The translations under genes and the position numbers were made by a program. A DNA stretch of 64,000 bases. Source: Patiria miniata (taxonomy: Eukaryota; Echinodermata; Asteroidea; Valvatida; Asterinidae). Below are positions 48,801-59,966 of the stretch, one piece after another (the first letter of the stretch is position 1; every line of letters begins with the position of its first letter). The notes beneath the pieces are model-generated. The model searched no databases, was not told where the DNA came from, and saw nothing but the letters and a program-made list of their open reading frames with translations. The stretch is from contig NW_024037051.1 in assembly GCF_015706575.1 (NCBI RefSeq), forward strand, positions 1,302,001 to 1,366,000, written 5' to 3'.

Positions 48801-49541
48801 ACAGAGCTCATGCCAACAGACGATGAGGATCAAACTAATGGTGAAAGTAGTGAAAAAAATAAGGCTAAGGAATTACTGCAATCAATATGGACTGCAATAC
48901 AAAAAACTGAGAATGAACACATGACAACCAATGAATTATTTGCAAGTATAAAGCTGACACAAAGTGATTTTGAAAAAGCTAATGATGTATTAAGTTGCAA
49001 AGCCAGTTTAGTTCATAAGAGACAGCCACAAGATGTGTGGGTTAATTTGTACAATCCAGATTTGATAAGATGTTGGAATGCAAACATGGATATTCAGTAC
49101 ATTTGTGATGCTTATGCTTGTGTTGCTTATGTGGTATCGTATATGTCCAAGGCCGAACGTGAAATGGGTATGTTGTTGTCACATGCTCAGGCAGAGGCTC
49201 AGAAAGGAAATCTGGATGCAAGACAGAGCATGCGGGAAATTGGCTGTGTGTATTTGCATAATCGTGAAGTATCGGCACAAGAAGCAGTTTATCGTGTCTG
49301 TAATCTGAGATTGAAAGAAGGATCAAGGAAAGTGGAATTCATACCTGTCGGTGAAAATCCAATTAGAATGAGTAAGCCTCTGAGTGTTATTCAAAGTACA
49401 TGTGATGAAGATGATAATATTTGGATGACCAGTAGAGTTGATAGGTACCTAGCAAGACCAAATACTGATGAATTTGAAACAATGTGCTTGGCAACATTTT
49501 GCTCAGATTATAGAGTTACAAGCTGGTTTACCCGATCATAG
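42831..49541 (+). CDS. Helentron Rep-type protein with PHD, C76-like protease, OTU and HUH Rep domains
   Basis: Uninterrupted frame of 2259 residues from 42762. The first 23 are probably intronic, because a splice acceptor ends at 42827. Numbering from 42762: a basic N-terminal region; PHD finger at 316-365 (CWLC, CDGC, HVHC, CRKC); a peptidase like the herpesvirus tegument deubiquitinase, with QGSFHQGD at 611, Cys629 in KQCVPNSL, and Asp756 and His758 in FDSHSRN; OTU protease with DGNC at 954-957 and His1071; ten Lys/Tyr-rich 18-residue repeats at about 1217-1396; a zinc-ribbon-like region (CACC at 1429, CYTCH near 1487); Helitron N-terminal domain from about 1740; HUH motif HTH at 1927-1929; and Tyr motif Y2118, Y2123, Y2127 with K2130. 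This is the strand-cleaving and joining half of a rolling-circle transposase. The helicase half lies in the next frame after a 1.7 kb interruption. Confidence 0.9.
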   Translation: MVKTLKKTSCDVPSTSLRLAPPQGRRLPVFHRQCANQLVHADCVLVLGEQRFQRVPCSHWEGTGASVPFSWINLEKRCTDNMRKHEIKQREYEQKLNRKYDLKLRAYEYNHRAYEFNLRYHIDDTEPRCSDYLVQRRRVSELKMRRINKMTKQRVSNQKALRSLKVSRQTCCSRSQVLESYVEYCQEAKKVSKPNRKKMRRSQRRQAYHRMRNGKMIELRMSKEDRRNQKNAQKNLQSHTRRSLSNVLNNMPDKGDKCIVQKHSRYQCKPWRSQKKSKFAKRSNVNEIQDKQCWLCDRSIKSSENNVQCDGCDIWYHVHCMNFSKMKQLLSNKAVTWLCRKCGRSTYSESLLCNLGIPTDDNMYELTVQETCTDDVVRERSVNGMCRKDSNKDNQRKNVSDANRKQRTGCMKLKTETKEVVVRRQTGGYSLRSKKSQPPEVDDTDENQTSMSEPVGRRGRRGARNGKVEDSVDKGSKTGEQSCQSKNLQGECNCETRRETAYPVSRKRQLSSDNKSGETKHKQKEVHVQNAHEVLDSEHDVKAKGNVKKCKILQHETCKSVGGKHNQESKRKCSRGKNYIGSDTMIVQGSFHQGDHRFGWSSGKQCVPNSLCCVLYSKVKELKDWSCSDIDTTLNTGNELYRHLSRSSTVNTQYLLINELPNELDLLNHHFSMRFHDPVCGTLGEECNLPEFHMMPLNRTLEQSLQQHYASFICFHGNTFVVITQDGMYYIFDSHSRNQQGCQVSEGTSLLKRVATWQDVHRYCSDLAKSMCLSDNEQFEVTGVSVWLDDEERHDADASICTEDNNGSVLARSDCNKAKVDEGNSGSIVDVVGSGRGLSRTCTDLPNNLKEGNKHSCSEMSRSNKVNDNSDVEIMEVVQMQRFKFVPLTYNRKQAVCSEHRIGHVSLDCNEVSDTCEEIGRPDSVKKIKGDGNCFFRAISFAVSGSEDNHLQLRMATVNHLLKNGDKFNGFLRQGFVNVEDYITRQRMFDSGVWATEVEIMAMAHLLHTDIYTFEDVNKWYVFSASTFEREAATLDEAIYLYHRRRIHYDVVLSVHASTQSRRQCDNGQQKVTSHKGAECVKNGTSSKSEKNSKCKRRKRSNTKLQQRKKREKAKERYADKVREKNRILEQKQSKKMKNQKNYQKNADKKKELLKIKYSSDMDFKTERLKAQKRNYNNETHKKGILKHKKEKYCHNQEYKEKKRNSGKRNYHDNPEYRERLITKGKRKYSQNPEYREKLITKGKTKYYNNPEYRENKINKGKTKYNQNPEYREKLITEGKRKYRDDAGYREKLINYEKSKCKAQYHKDLAYRQMKINRAKCKYHGNVSYRRKLIASIKKKYRCVTSYRAKLIRYGKRKYEKNNEYRKSMAKMNYKRAAINKEKRRNICYVTKKFKESIAKGPEYVCACCHKLLFQKQVIQCNLYKYRDQSSISDKYLHTCSDHCESKCMIAESSRSCLWICYTCHRKLLVNKVPAEANVNNLKLMDIPEELACLNTLEEHLIAINVPFMKMIALPKGGQHGVRGPVVCVPSNITDTVKALPRPQNDDQMIRVKLKRKLTYKGYYQYQFVSKENVENALRYLQLNNIWFSDIEINADWDNPLCEDDNKIDQSVHDMKEEANNESDNSDEETDDDRLRGIALDTCLQPTNVGQEILDQYFDEVLCVAPCEGNSPIRVLMEKGNEAKCFPALFPSGQPIFDDDREVKLTLCRYFHNRLMNVDNRFAMCTQYIFYAQYLSEIQRVTSSVSIALRKGSDKKYNGDSVNASMINDRDQLQDMLKSDSGYKFLKPIRGTPPYWQAAQKDVLAMIRQLGIPTWFCSFSAADMRWPEVINTILRQQGDSRDVEDLDWNEKCTILRSNPVTAARMFDQRFHTFLRDVILSRAEPIGKVIDYFYRVEFQQRGSPHTHCLFWIENAPKLGDDSKREVVQFVDKYISCKLPSQDKDEVLHEIISHVQLHSRKHSKSCKKKGTECRFNFPRPPSERTFITEPMPTELMPTDDEDQTNGESSEKNKAKELLQSIWTAIQKTENEHMTTNELFASIKLTQSDFEKANDVLSCKASLVHKRQPQDVWVNLYNPDLIRCWNANMDIQYICDAYACVAYVVSYMSKAEREMGMLLSHAQAEAQKGNLDARQSMREIGCVYLHNREVSAQEAVYRVCNLRLKEGSRKVEFIPVGENPIRMSKPLSVIQSTCDEDDNIWMTSRVDRYLARPNTDEFETMCLATFCSDYRVTSWFTRS
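46410..46950 (+). repeat. 54 bp coding repeats within the Rep frame
   Basis: About ten tandem 18-codon units, best conserved as [16 protein letters not shown]. The array is rich in Lys, Arg and Tyr, so it should be strongly basic. It may contact nucleic acid or serve as a flexible linker between the OTU and Rep parts; that is inference. The reading frame is kept throughout, unlike in the neighbouring non-coding minisatellites. Confidence 0.8.
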
Positions 49542-50251
49542 ATCGGGTAGGGGGTAGTGTTGGGGATGAAAATGTGGGGAGTTAAATGTAAATGGGGGAT
49601 ATAGTTGGGGAGACATGCAGAGAATAGCAATTTCGGTGGTGTGATCTGAGGCAATTTCTGATCACTAAAACCAATTTGAGCAAAAGATCATGTGTGAAAG
49701 TTTTGAGTTTTGAGTAATTGAATCAGCTACATGTATTCTGAGCAATAGAATCATTATTGTAGGCTACAATATTTTTATTCGGGGAAGAAAAAGTGTGTGG
49801 GGGGGGGGAGACCAAACAATGTCCCCCCTCAAAATGTGTGTGTGTGGGTGTGTGTGTGTGGGGGGGGGGGGGGGGGGGTCCCCCTGTCCCCCGTCGATTT
49901 ACGCACATGATAATTATGTACCATGGCAACTGTCTGTAAATGTTGCCGTTGGTCTGTTAAATTGGGTTTTTGTGAGGCAGTCGCATTTGGAAAACGTAGT
50001 GAAAAGGTTACTGTAGTACACAGGCGAAGGCTAGTTGTACAGTTTGACAATAAATCATAATGCAATAAAACGTGAAGGTGTCATTTAAAATGAAAATGTT
50101 GAGTGTTACCAAAAAATTACAAACGGTCTGAATCATGGAGGAAGGTCATAATTAAGTTTCAGTATTGGACTCTCCAACAAACGTAAACTTGAACTACTTA
50201 TAATTTGCGAGACCGTCTGCGATTCAACTTTTATTCAAGTTGGTTCAACCA
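49542..50251. other. Sequence between Rep frame and inserted foldback
   Basis: About 710 bp without coding homology. The Rep frame ends within a perfect small inverted repeat (TACCCGATC, ATA, GATCGGGTA). A GT repeat and a run of about 19 G lie near 49840-49878. The stretch may be intron or a remnant of a second insertion. Confidence 0.45.
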
Positions 50252-51217
50252 TCTATATATAAGAGCAAGTTTTACTTGGCCTCCGAGAAATGTTTGCTTC
50301 TGAAAGGATCCGAGACCGCGGCTTCACGTCCGTGGAAAAATGAGGTTTCGTCGATTTTTTTGTGACTTCGTTTTAAGATCGCGATATTTGAAGCAATTAA
50401 TGCATCGATCCTTCGTTGACCCCAAACAGGCCCCCGAAATTATAACGCGACACTGAATTATACGTGGCGGGCAGCGAACTCACAACGCTCAGCCTTGGTG
50501 GTGGAAGCATGGAGCTGTAAACACATTATGGAAGCAACAGCACTCTACCACGCGACGTCACATGCTTGCGCTTCAAATAGCGAGCACCGTAGACCCAACC
50601 TCGTTTCCAGGGTGTGGAGCAGGCTGCAGTACGCGTTGCCATCGACAGTTTTGCATAGCCCGGAAATACTACGCAGTGTAGACTTTCGATTGGTCAGACT
50701 GCGCAAGGCATACTTAATGTATAGTCCTTCTGAGTATTCGTTGCACTCGGCGCAGGGGCGGCAAGCGAAGCATACGAAAGAATAGGGGCACTTGGTGGCC
50801 ACGCACCATGGAGAAAAAATATTTTACCAAGGTCACACCAACCACAATTTGGTGAACGCTTTTGCAGAAGGGCCGAGTAGAACACGTAAACGAAACCCCT
50901 ACGCTGACCTCGCTGACCTCGCACAGTCCAGACACGCAGAAAAGCCAGCACGGGGGGCGGCCAGGCAGTCAACGTGAAAGCGCACACGACGGCAAATTCC
51001 TGCGCAAAATGCAGTCACGAAAAATAGACGAAACGGATCGCCAGTCCGTACGGGAAAATCAGGACGACCCCAAGTGTCCGACCCGGCGGAAGACACCCTC
51101 CGTATTTTTCCACGGACATGGAGCGATTTTGGGGCAGCGGGAGCCCGCGATCTCGGATCCTTTCATGAGCAAACATCGTCTCGGGGGCGAGTAAACTTCT
51201 CTCTTATATATATAGAT
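50252..51217. mobile_element. Foldback element of about 965 bp between the Helentron frames
   Basis: The left end (CTATATATAAGAG, then ACTTGGCCTCCGAG, TGTTTGCTTCTGAAAGGATCCGAG, TCCGTGGAAAAA) has an inverted partner at the right end: TTTTTCCACGGACA, CTCGGATCCTTTCATGAGCAAACA, CTCTTATATATATAG. The inverted repeats span about 100 bp with a gap in the right copy. Insertion into a TATA-rich site is likely; the exact duplication is unclear because the ends are AT repeats. Open frames inside are not supported as genes. Confidence 0.65.
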
Positions 51218-51227
51218 ATATACAAAC

Positions 51228-53915
51228 ATGGCTAAAACAACTCGTTCACCAGTATATGAATTGAAGAATGGTTTAGGCCACATACAGAAACGAAGTCGAA
51301 CTGATCCAGCTGTTATACGATTTCCTAGATTTTCATTAGCAAAATGTCCAGAAAAGTACTACCAGAGCATACTGCAGTTGTATCTTCCATATCGTGTTGA
51401 TGCCCAGCTAAAACCGCAACAGTTTGAAACATATGAGGAATTTTATAGAAATGGCATTATTAAGTTTGGTGGAATGTTGAAATCTGTGAGAAATATTGTG
51501 GAAAGTAGCCAGTCATTGTATGAAGCTAATGCTAAGGCAGTAGATGAAGCTGAGGAAATGTTGGAGAAGTTTGGTCCACAAGAAGATGCTTGGGCATTGA
51601 TAGCTCCAGAAACCGAAAAGGACAGACTTGAATGTGAAGGACAGCAACAAGCACAAGTGGAGGAGAGTGACAATGAGTCGGATATTCCTGATTTGAAATC
51701 CAAAAAAGATGATGATATGAAATATACTATTGAACCACACAGATTAAATGTATCCAAACAAGAAGCAATGAATTTGTTGAGGTGTCTCAATGCTAAACAA
51801 AAACAAGTGTTTTACAAAGTCAGACAATGGTGTTTGGACAAGGTGAATGGTAAAAATCCTGAACCGTTCCATGTATTCGTCACTGGTGGAGCAGGCACAG
51901 GGAAAAGCCATTTGATTAAATGTATTTATTACGAGGCAACAAGACTTTTTGGAAGAATGGTAGAAAATCCAGACGACATCTCAGTTTTACTTACAGCGCC
52001 TACAGGAGTTGCTGCATATAATATACATGGTGCCACAATTCACAGTGCTTTGTCAATAACAACAAATGTCAGATTGCCATATCAACCACTGAGTGAGGAA
52101 AAAATCAGTACACTGCGACATAAATTAAGGCAACTACAAATTCTGATTGTTGATGAAATTTCAATGGTGGGTCATAAACTCTTGTGCTATGTCCATGGTC
52201 GTCTGCGACAGATAAAACAGTCAAGGAATCATAGTCCTTTTGGAAATGTTAGTGTATTAGCCGTTGGTGATTTTTATCAGTTACCCCCAGTTAAAGCAAA
52301 ATCTTTGTACCAGACTGATGTTACAACTGACTTGTGGAATGATAATTTTGTCAAAGTAGAACTGACTGAGATAATGAGACAAAAGGATGATGCACAGTTT
52401 GCTGAAGTATTGAATAGGTTACGAATCAGAAAGAGAAAGGAAAGCTTAGGAGCTGATGATAAGAGACTGTTACATTCACGTGAGACTGGAGAAGATTGGA
52501 CCGATGCTGTGCATATTTATCCTTGCAATAAACAAGTGGATGAGTACAATACACAGACTCTCTTTACTAAGTGTTCAGATTGTGTATGTGTCCTTGCTAA
52601 AGATTTCCAGAAAGATGCAAAAAGTGGGAAAATGATATCAGTAGTGAAATCACTCAAGAAATCCTCAATGACTAATTTACCTGATTCTCTGTGGCTTGGT
52701 GTTGGTGCTAGAGTCATGCTTACAAGGAACCTTGATGTATCTGATGGACTTGTTAATGGAGTATTTGGAATTGTAAATGAAATTGTTATATTAGCTAACG
52801 ATCGTGAACAGTCACCTAAGTTGATTAAAGTAAAATTTGACAATGAGAATATTGGATCAAAATTGAAACAAACTTCCTCAATTAATGATAGAGATGCTGT
52901 CGGTATTGAAATGGTTGAAGAAAACTTGAATAAACAGTGTGTCCGACATCAGTTTCCACTAAAGTTAGCTTGGGCATGTACAGCTCACAAGGTTCAGGGT
53001 ATGAGTTTGGAAAAGGCAGTTGTAAGTTTGAACCGTACATTTTCAGCAGGACAAGCTTATGTTAGTTTGAGTAGAGTTGTTTCACTGAATGGTCTTGTAA
53101 TAGAATGGTTTGATGAGAAGTACATTTATTGTAATGAGGCAGTAGCTGAAGCAATGACTAAAATGGCATCGTATATTGAGGAGTCTGATGAAAAGGGAAG
53201 CACTAATGTAGGTGATGAAAATGTAATCAAGGGTGATGTTTGTTTTAGCACAAGTATTGCTATGCATAATATTCAAGGACTTCAGGCACATTTAATGGAT
53301 TTAAAAGCTAATGATGAAATGTTGTCGTGTGATTTCATTTGTCTGACAGAAACATGGACTGACAGAAACTTTGAGTGTGATATGGATATGAGTAACTATA
53401 AATGGTATCATCAGCCAAGAAGTATGTCTTATGATAACTCCAGTCATGTGGCATGTATGTTAAAGGAACAGTGTCATGGCGGTGTAGCTGTTTGTGGCAA
53501 AAAGGACAGAGTGTTCAGTAGGATAAATTTGCCAATGAACAATCTTGAATACATTGCATTTCAGTTACATGAAAATTCAAACGAGTCATTACCAGTAGTT
53601 GTTGTTATAGTTTACCGACCACCATCATATACATTAAAGGAATTTATAAAGGTGCTTGAAATGTTGCTGAATGAGATACACCAGATTTCAAACAATTGCA
53701 TTGTTATGGGCGATTTTAATGAAGACATCATGAAAAAAGAATCTTGTGTCAAGAAATTGATGGATGATCATGGATATAATCAGTGTGTTAGTGATACAAC
53801 AACTGAAAAAGGCACTTTACTTGACCATGTTTATGTGAGAAATATAGATTGTATTGATGTTCAAATTAGTCCAACTTACTACAGCTACCACGAAGCAGTC
53901 ATTATTCGGTTGTGA
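51228..53915 (+). CDS. Helentron PIF1-family helicase fused to an endonuclease domain
   Basis: Uninterrupted 895-residue frame. The N-terminal 200 residues (VYELKNGLGHIQKRSR, then PAVIRFPRFS, EKYYQSILQLYLPYR) are the usual linker joining Rep and helicase in Helitron proteins, so this was once continuous with the frame ending at 49541. Helicase motifs: Walker A GGAGTGKS (220-227), TAPTGVAAYNIHG, DEIS (309-312), GDFYQLPP (347-354), TAHKVQG (585-591) and QAYVSLSRV (609-617). An exonuclease-endonuclease-phosphatase domain starts near 679 (HNIQGL), with LTETW (Glu708), VYRPPS and GDFN (828-831), and ends in SYHEAV where many relatives have SDH. The helicase unwinds DNA during rolling-circle transposition; a C-terminal endonuclease is typical of Helentrons. 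The start ATG may not be a true start if the frame is joined by splicing. Confidence 0.9.
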   Translation: MAKTTRSPVYELKNGLGHIQKRSRTDPAVIRFPRFSLAKCPEKYYQSILQLYLPYRVDAQLKPQQFETYEEFYRNGIIKFGGMLKSVRNIVESSQSLYEANAKAVDEAEEMLEKFGPQEDAWALIAPETEKDRLECEGQQQAQVEESDNESDIPDLKSKKDDDMKYTIEPHRLNVSKQEAMNLLRCLNAKQKQVFYKVRQWCLDKVNGKNPEPFHVFVTGGAGTGKSHLIKCIYYEATRLFGRMVENPDDISVLLTAPTGVAAYNIHGATIHSALSITTNVRLPYQPLSEEKISTLRHKLRQLQILIVDEISMVGHKLLCYVHGRLRQIKQSRNHSPFGNVSVLAVGDFYQLPPVKAKSLYQTDVTTDLWNDNFVKVELTEIMRQKDDAQFAEVLNRLRIRKRKESLGADDKRLLHSRETGEDWTDAVHIYPCNKQVDEYNTQTLFTKCSDCVCVLAKDFQKDAKSGKMISVVKSLKKSSMTNLPDSLWLGVGARVMLTRNLDVSDGLVNGVFGIVNEIVILANDREQSPKLIKVKFDNENIGSKLKQTSSINDRDAVGIEMVEENLNKQCVRHQFPLKLAWACTAHKVQGMSLEKAVVSLNRTFSAGQAYVSLSRVVSLNGLVIEWFDEKYIYCNEAVAEAMTKMASYIEESDEKGSTNVGDENVIKGDVCFSTSIAMHNIQGLQAHLMDLKANDEMLSCDFICLTETWTDRNFECDMDMSNYKWYHQPRSMSYDNSSHVACMLKEQCHGGVAVCGKKDRVFSRINLPMNNLEYIAFQLHENSNESLPVVVVIVYRPPSYTLKEFIKVLEMLLNEIHQISNNCIVMGDFNEDIMKKESCVKKLMDDHGYNQCVSDTTTEKGTLLDHVYVRNIDCIDVQISPTYYSYHEAVIIRL

Positions 53916-54112
53916 CTTTGGTTATAAGTTGTATTTGGAGTGTTTTTAGTAATGCACATTGTGAATTTACAAGGAGACAAGAATATAAATATTTCAGCTG
54001 TGAATTGAAATGAAATTGTAAGAGAAAGAACTATTTGCATATAAACAAATGAAGCATTTTCATGGGAATAATAACAAAAGGATAAAACATGCAATACTAA
54101 ACATGATGGATA
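53916..54112. other. 3' flank of the Helentron helicase frame
   Basis: About 200 bp of AT-rich non-coding sequence after the stop codon. No terminator hairpin or transposon end was recognised. It leads into a minisatellite. Confidence 0.4.
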
Positions 54113-54712
54113 AATAGTCGTGTAAACCAGAGTGATCAATAGTCAATAGTCGTGTAAACCAGACAGATCAATAGATGTGTAAACAGACGGATAAATAGTC
54201 CTGTAAACCAGAAGGATCAATAGTCGTGTAATGCAGACGGATCAATAGTCGTGTAAAGCAGCCAGATAAATAGTCGTGTAAACCAGACGGATCAATAGTC
54301 GTGTAAACCAGACGGATCAATAGTTGTGTAAACCAGACGGATCAATAGTCGTGTAAACCAGATGGATCAATAGTCGTGTAAACCAGAAGGATCAATAGTC
54401 GTGTAAAGCAGCCAGATAAATAGTCGTGTAAACCAGACAGATCAATAGTCGTGTAAACCAGACGGATCAATAGTCGTGTAAAGCAGACAGATAAATAGTC
54501 GTGTAAACCAGAAGGATCAATAGTCGTGTATAGCAGACAGATCAATACTCGTGTAAACCAGACGGATCAATAGTCTTGTAAAGCAGACGGATCAATAGTC
54601 GTGTAAACAAGACGGATCAATAGTCGTGTAAACCAGACGGATCAATAGTCGTGTAAAGCAGCCGGATCAATAGTTGTGTAAAGCAGCCGGATCAATAGTC
54701 GTGTAAACCAGT
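54113..54712 (+). repeat. 25 bp minisatellite
   Basis: About 24 copies of a unit like ATCAATAGTCGTGTAAACCA followed by GACGG, with minor variants (AAGCAG for AACCAG, CAGATAAAT for CGGATCAAT). Short open frames through it are products of the repeat. Confidence 0.95.
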
Positions 54713-56770
54713 CTGTCTGCTCATCAGTAGATGATGACCATCACTCACAATGTCTGTTGAGTATCGTTGTCACATTCATAGCGGAGTGTGACTAGTGAGT
54801 TGGTTCATCGGTGGATGAAGATGATTACTCGCTTTAACTGTGGAGCATTGTTGTTACATTCATAGCTGAGTGTGACATCTCACGGAGTCCATCTGCTCAT
54901 CATTTGATGATGAGGATTACTCACTATGACTGTGGAGCATCGTTGTCACATTCACAGCCGAGTGTGGCATTTCACCAGTCCTTCTGCTCATCAGTGGATG
55001 ATGATGATTACTCACTATAACTGTGGAGCATCTTTGTCACATTCACAGCCGAGTGTGGCATTTCACCACGGAGTCCGTCTGCTCTTACATTTGTGTAAGT
55101 GGGTGATGATGATTACTCACTATAATTATGGAGCATCGTTGTCACATTCACAGCCAAGTGTGGCATTTCACCAGTCCTTCTGTTCATCGATGGATGATGA
55201 TGATTACTCACTATAACTGTGGAGCATCTTTGTCACATTCACAACTGAGTGTGGCATTTCAGCAGTCCTTCTGTTCATCGATGGATGATGATGATTACTC
55301 ACTATAACTGTGGAGCATCTTTGTCACATTCACAGCCGAGTGTGGCATTTCACCAGTCCTTCTGCTCATCAGTGGATGATGATGATTACTCACTATAACT
55401 GTGGAGCATCTTTGTCACATTCACAACTGAGTGTGGCATTTCACCAGTCCTTCTGTTCATCGATGGATGATGATTACTCATATAACTGTGGAGCATCGTT
55501 GTCACATTCACAGCCGAGTGTGGCATTTCACCAGTCCTTCTGTTCATCGGTGGTTGTTGACAATTACTCACTATAACTGTGGAGCATCTTTGTCACATTC
55601 ACAGCCGAGTGTGGCATTTCACCAGTCCTTCTGTTCATCGATGGATGATGATGGTTACTCACTATAACTGTGGAGCATCTTTGTCACATTCACAACTGAG
55701 TGTGGCATTTCAGCAGTCCTTCTGTTCATCGGTGGTTGTTGACGATTACTCACTATAACTGTGGAGCATCTTTGTCACATTCACAGCCGAGTGTGGCATT
55801 TCACCAGTCCTTCTGTTCATCGATGGATGATGATGATTACTCACTATAACTGTGGAGCATCTTTGTCACATTCACAACTGAGTGTGGCATTTCAGCAGTC
55901 CTTCTGTTCATCGGTGGTTGTTGACGATTACTCACTATAACTGTGGAGCATCGTTGTCACATTCACAGCTGAGTGTGGCATTTCACCAGTCCTTCTGTTC
56001 ATCGGTGGATGATGATGATTACTCACTATAACTGTGGAGCATCTTTGTCACATTCACAACTGAGTGTGGCATTTCAGCAGTCCTTCTGTTCATCGGTGGT
56101 TGTTGACGATTACTCACTATAACTGTGGAGCATCGTTGTCACATTCACAGCTGAGTGTGGCATTTCAGCAGTCCTTCTGTTCATCGATGGATGATGATGA
56201 TTACTCATATAACTGTGGTGCATCTTTGTCGCATTCACAACTGAGTGTGGCATTTCACCAGTCCTTCTGTTCATCGATGGATGATGATGATTACTCACTA
56301 TAACTGTGGAGCATCTTTGTCACATTCACAGCCGAGTGTGGCATTTCACCAGTCCTTCTGCTCATCAGTGGATGATGATGATTACTCATATAACTGTGGT
56401 GCATCTTTGTCATATTCACAACTGAGCATGCTGAGTGTGGCATTTCACCAGTCCTTCTGTTCATCGATGGATGATGATGATTACTCACTATAACTTTGGA
56501 GCATCTTTGTCACATTCACAACTGAGTGTGGCATTTCAGCAGTCCTTCTGTTCATCGGTGGTTGTTGACGATTACTCACTATAACTGTGTAGCATCGTTG
56601 TCACATTCACAGCTGAGTGTGGCATTTGACCAGTCCTTCTGTTCACCGGTGCATGTTGACGATTACTCACTATATCTATGGAGCATCGTTGTCACATTCA
56701 CAGCGGAGTAAGGCATTTCACCAGTCTTTCTGTTCATCAGTGGATGGTGATGATTACTTGCTATAACTGT
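54713..56770 (+). repeat. About 91 bp minisatellite
   Basis: About 21 copies. Marks in each unit are ACTCACTATAACTGTGGAGC, TTGTCACATTCACA, GAGTGTGGCATTTCA and CCAGTCCTTCTGTTCATCG, then a GATGATGAT run. Two or three variants alternate (GATGGATGATGAT against GGTGGTTGTTGAC; AGCCGAG against AACTGAG), which suggests higher-order duplication. Some stretches are open in one frame, but most copies carry stops, so it is not a gene. Confidence 0.95.
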
Positions 56771-57889
56771 GCTTATAACAAACAAAACTTTAGGTCCCAA
56801 TCTTTGTTGTTCTTTGTATTCCTGTTTATTTTCATTAGTGTTAATAACAGGTGCCTGTTACATATGTATAACAAGGTAATTTGTATAGTGCGAAGGACCT
56901 TGCTATAAACTTGTGCAGCTCTGTCTTTGTCACTCTTTGTAAACAGAGTCCTTACTATTAGAAGAATCAACTGGTATGTTTGTTCACTTAATTTTTAATT
57001 TTACTGACAATAAATTTGTGTGGAAAATATGAAGTTTCAAAACTAATTGCAGTTTTTGTTTCATGTGTTCTGTGTGCAGAATTTGTGCATGTGTGGTGTA
57101 AACGTCATTGAAGAGAAGACAACCCTCTTGTTGGAAACTGACCATTGGAAATATTTGCACAGTTATGTTTTTAAAGGTAAGATACAATTAGCTGTAGCTG
57201 TGTATTAAATCATTCTACATCTATATATTTTTATTGACCGTGTAGTAAACAGCCATGCAACTTGCAGCAACTGATGTTCTCCATTGACCTGTTTCAAATT
57301 GGTGCAAGTGTGATAAGGCAATTCTAAATACATGTAATATGGTTGAAAGTAGTTGGAGCATGGTTGTTGATAATGACCTGATCAGAAGGGAGAGCCTTTA
57401 ACAGCAACCAGGTGCTTACTGAAAGCAAATACCAACTACTTTATCGCACTATTATCCACATAATATTTTATGAAAGAAGTGTCATCGAGCATGCACTCAA
57501 TGGCCGATTTCCAGCAGGTCTTGTTCTTGACACTGGTATGTGCTGAAATCATCGATGATGTATTTACTGCATGTTCAGATCAGGCCACATTATAGGGTGT
57601 GCGTGAGCATTATATCCTCGTGTGTTCAGCATTCCACCTGATACAAGATTTCTACAGTGGCCGTCAAACACAGTTGGCATATGGTCCCTTTGGCTTGTAT
57701 TGTCCGCATGTGCCACAGAGTGCAGTTTCAAAAACAAATCTTTTATCATAAATGACTGTTGTGTAAATTGCCAGTTCAGATCACCCAGGTCTTAGTCATA
57801 TATGAGGAGGAACTTAATATCTTACAGGTTTACATTCAACTAGTTAAATATACACATTTAGTTCAATTTGTTTTGTTCTTCAGCCCATT
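56771..57889. other. Unassigned sequence
   Basis: About 1.1 kb with no open frame showing a domain and no repeat I can identify. Confidence 0.4.
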
Positions 57890-58570
57890 TATAGCATTAC
57901 TATGATGTGAAGGACAACTAATCATCTGTCAACCATGCCCGAGTTCAATCAGCCACCTCTTGCATCACTGTGATGTCACAGGCTACTAATCACAGTCTGT
58001 CATCCAAGCCCAAGTACTGTCAGTCATCTCTTGTACTGTACCACTATGTGTGAGGCTACATATCACCTGTCAACCTAGTCTTGAGCTCTGTCGGCCACAT
58101 GTTGCATCACTGTATTTATTTAAATCCTGCTAATCACCTGCCATCCATCATGAATACTGTGAGCCATCACTTGCATCACCCGCCATTCAAGGCTGAGTTC
58201 TGTGAGTTAACTTGTGCATCACTATGATGTCAAAGTGATGTCAAAGGCTGTTATTACCCGCCATACATCACCAAGTTCTGCAAGTCACCTCGTTCATCAC
58301 CGTGATGTCAAAGGCTACTAATCACTTGTCATCCAAGCCAAACTTCTCTATGTCACCTCTTACATTACTCAAATGTCAAATACTCAAATGCTTCTGATGA
58401 CCAGGATGACTTGTCATCCAAGGACGAGTTCTGTGATGTCAAGACTGTATATTTGTTGTCCAAGCCTTTGTCTTGTCATCAAACTCTTGTATAAACATGT
58501 GATGGTAAAGGCTTTTATCAATTGTTCAACAGGCCTAATTTCTGTCAGCCACCTCATTTATCAGCATGAT
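57890..58570 (+). repeat. Degenerate repeat of about 60-75 bp
   Basis: Around ten loose copies of a unit containing GTCATCCAAGCC, GAGTTCTGTCAGTCACCTC, TTGCATCACTGTGATGTC and AAAGGCTACTAATCAC. Much more diverged than the two minisatellites upstream, so presumably older. Non-coding. Confidence 0.7.
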
Positions 58571-59045
58571 GTTAAACGCTTTTGATTTGTAATCCAATTT
58601 GGAGTACATCCTTACATTTAGTCCAGTGTATGTGTTGAAAATCATTTCACACTTGTAGAGTTTAACACTGTGAGGCTTCCAATGTCCACATTTTTCGTAG
58701 AATATGTCAGTTACACTGCAAAGTGCCATATCTGTGGTGTGTTCATTGATCATCATACAGATACTGTTGTATGACAGCTTTGAATATGGATGTTAATTTG
58801 TAAACTAAACAGTACATTTCCTTTGAGGGAAACATTTGGGAAAAGAAGCAGCTTATATTCATATGTTTTCTAAATGCAACTTAGTCTAATCAAAACTTTT
58901 CATATAAAAGGTATAAGTTAATGTTCAGATATTTGTTCAACAAAAGCTGTGTACATCCAACATTGGAATATTGTTTTATTTGTTAATATATATTTATATA
59001 CATTTGTTTGTATTTTTTTCTGTGGAAGTCAGAGGAAAATAAATA
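58571..59045. other. Unassigned AT-rich sequence
   Basis: About 475 bp with no gene or repeat recognised. Confidence 0.4.
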
Positions 59046-59966
59046 TTAATTGAAATGAGTTGCACTTCCAGTGTCTATGCATATACATGTACGACTTTCT
59101 TCTAGGACCATCTGTGGGTGGTAGTCTAAGTGTGTTCCAAGTCTAACGTGGATCGCATTTACGAAAGTGCCAAAGTAGAGTGTTTTAAACGTGTAAAATG
59201 CATCTTTAATGTGACGTAACCTGAAACCTGATGACGTCACGATGACGACTTTCTTCTAGGACCATCTATGAGTAGTGGTCTAAGAGTGTACAAAGTATAA
59301 AGTTGATCGAATTTACGAAAGTGCCAAAGTGGAGCGTTTTAAAACGTGTACAAAACCAGTGGGGAAAATGTGCATCTTTAATGTGAAGTGACGTGACACC
59401 TGATGACGTCACAATCACGAATTTCTTCAAGGACCATCTGTGGGTGATGATCTAAGTGTGTACCAAGTGTAACGTCAATCTGATTTACGAAAGTGCCGAA
59501 AATCGAGCATTTTAAAACGTGTACAAACCCTATGGGGAAAAATGTATCTTTGATGTGACGTAACCTGACACCTGATAACGTCACGATCACGAATTTCGTC
59601 TAGGATTATTTGTGGGTAGTGGTCTAAATACGAATTAAGTTTAAAGTTGATCGGATTTTCGAAGACGCCAAACTGGAGTGTTTCAAAATGTGTACAAAAC
59701 ATATGGGGAAAAATGCATCTTTAATGTCACGTAACCTGACACCTGATGACGTCATGATCACAAATTTCTTCTAGGACCATCTGTGGGTGGTGGTCTAAGT
59801 ATGTACCAAGTCTGAAATCAATCGGATTTAAAAAAGTGCCAAAGTGGACTGGTAGAATAAGCGTGTGTTAAACCTATGGAAAAAAAGGCTGAAAAAGGAG
59901 AAAAAAAAAGAAAAAAAAAATCTTAACGAAAACAAGAGCTGTTTCGGTGTGTACACCGAAACAGCT
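59046..59966 (-). mobile_element. Helitron-like unit, type 2 left end with tandem internal repeats (truncated)
   Basis: The minus-strand left end is a type 2 palindrome at 59937-59966 (AGCTGTTTCGGTG half-stem). Inward there is an A-rich tract, then about five copies of a 150-160 bp repeat (TTCTTCTAGGACCATCTGTGG, GTGCCAAAGTGGA, TTTAATGTGACGTAACCTGA) down to about 59046. No CTAG-hairpin right end was found, so the unit is truncated. The matching type 2 right end occurs in another unit at 3763. Confidence 0.5.

Noticed and set aside
50495-51194. Several overlapping small frames inside the 965 bp foldback
   Set aside because: They overlap in several frames on both strands in a GC-rich stretch, which gives long frames by chance. 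No domain is seen.
54113-54712. 25 bp repeats as a CRISPR array
   Set aside because: Repeats are directly adjacent with no unique spacers, and the context is eukaryotic.
54926-56711. Open frames through the 91 bp minisatellite on both strands as a repeat protein
   Set aside because: Frames are short, exist on both strands and are broken by stops in many units. The pattern follows the DNA repeat, not a protein.
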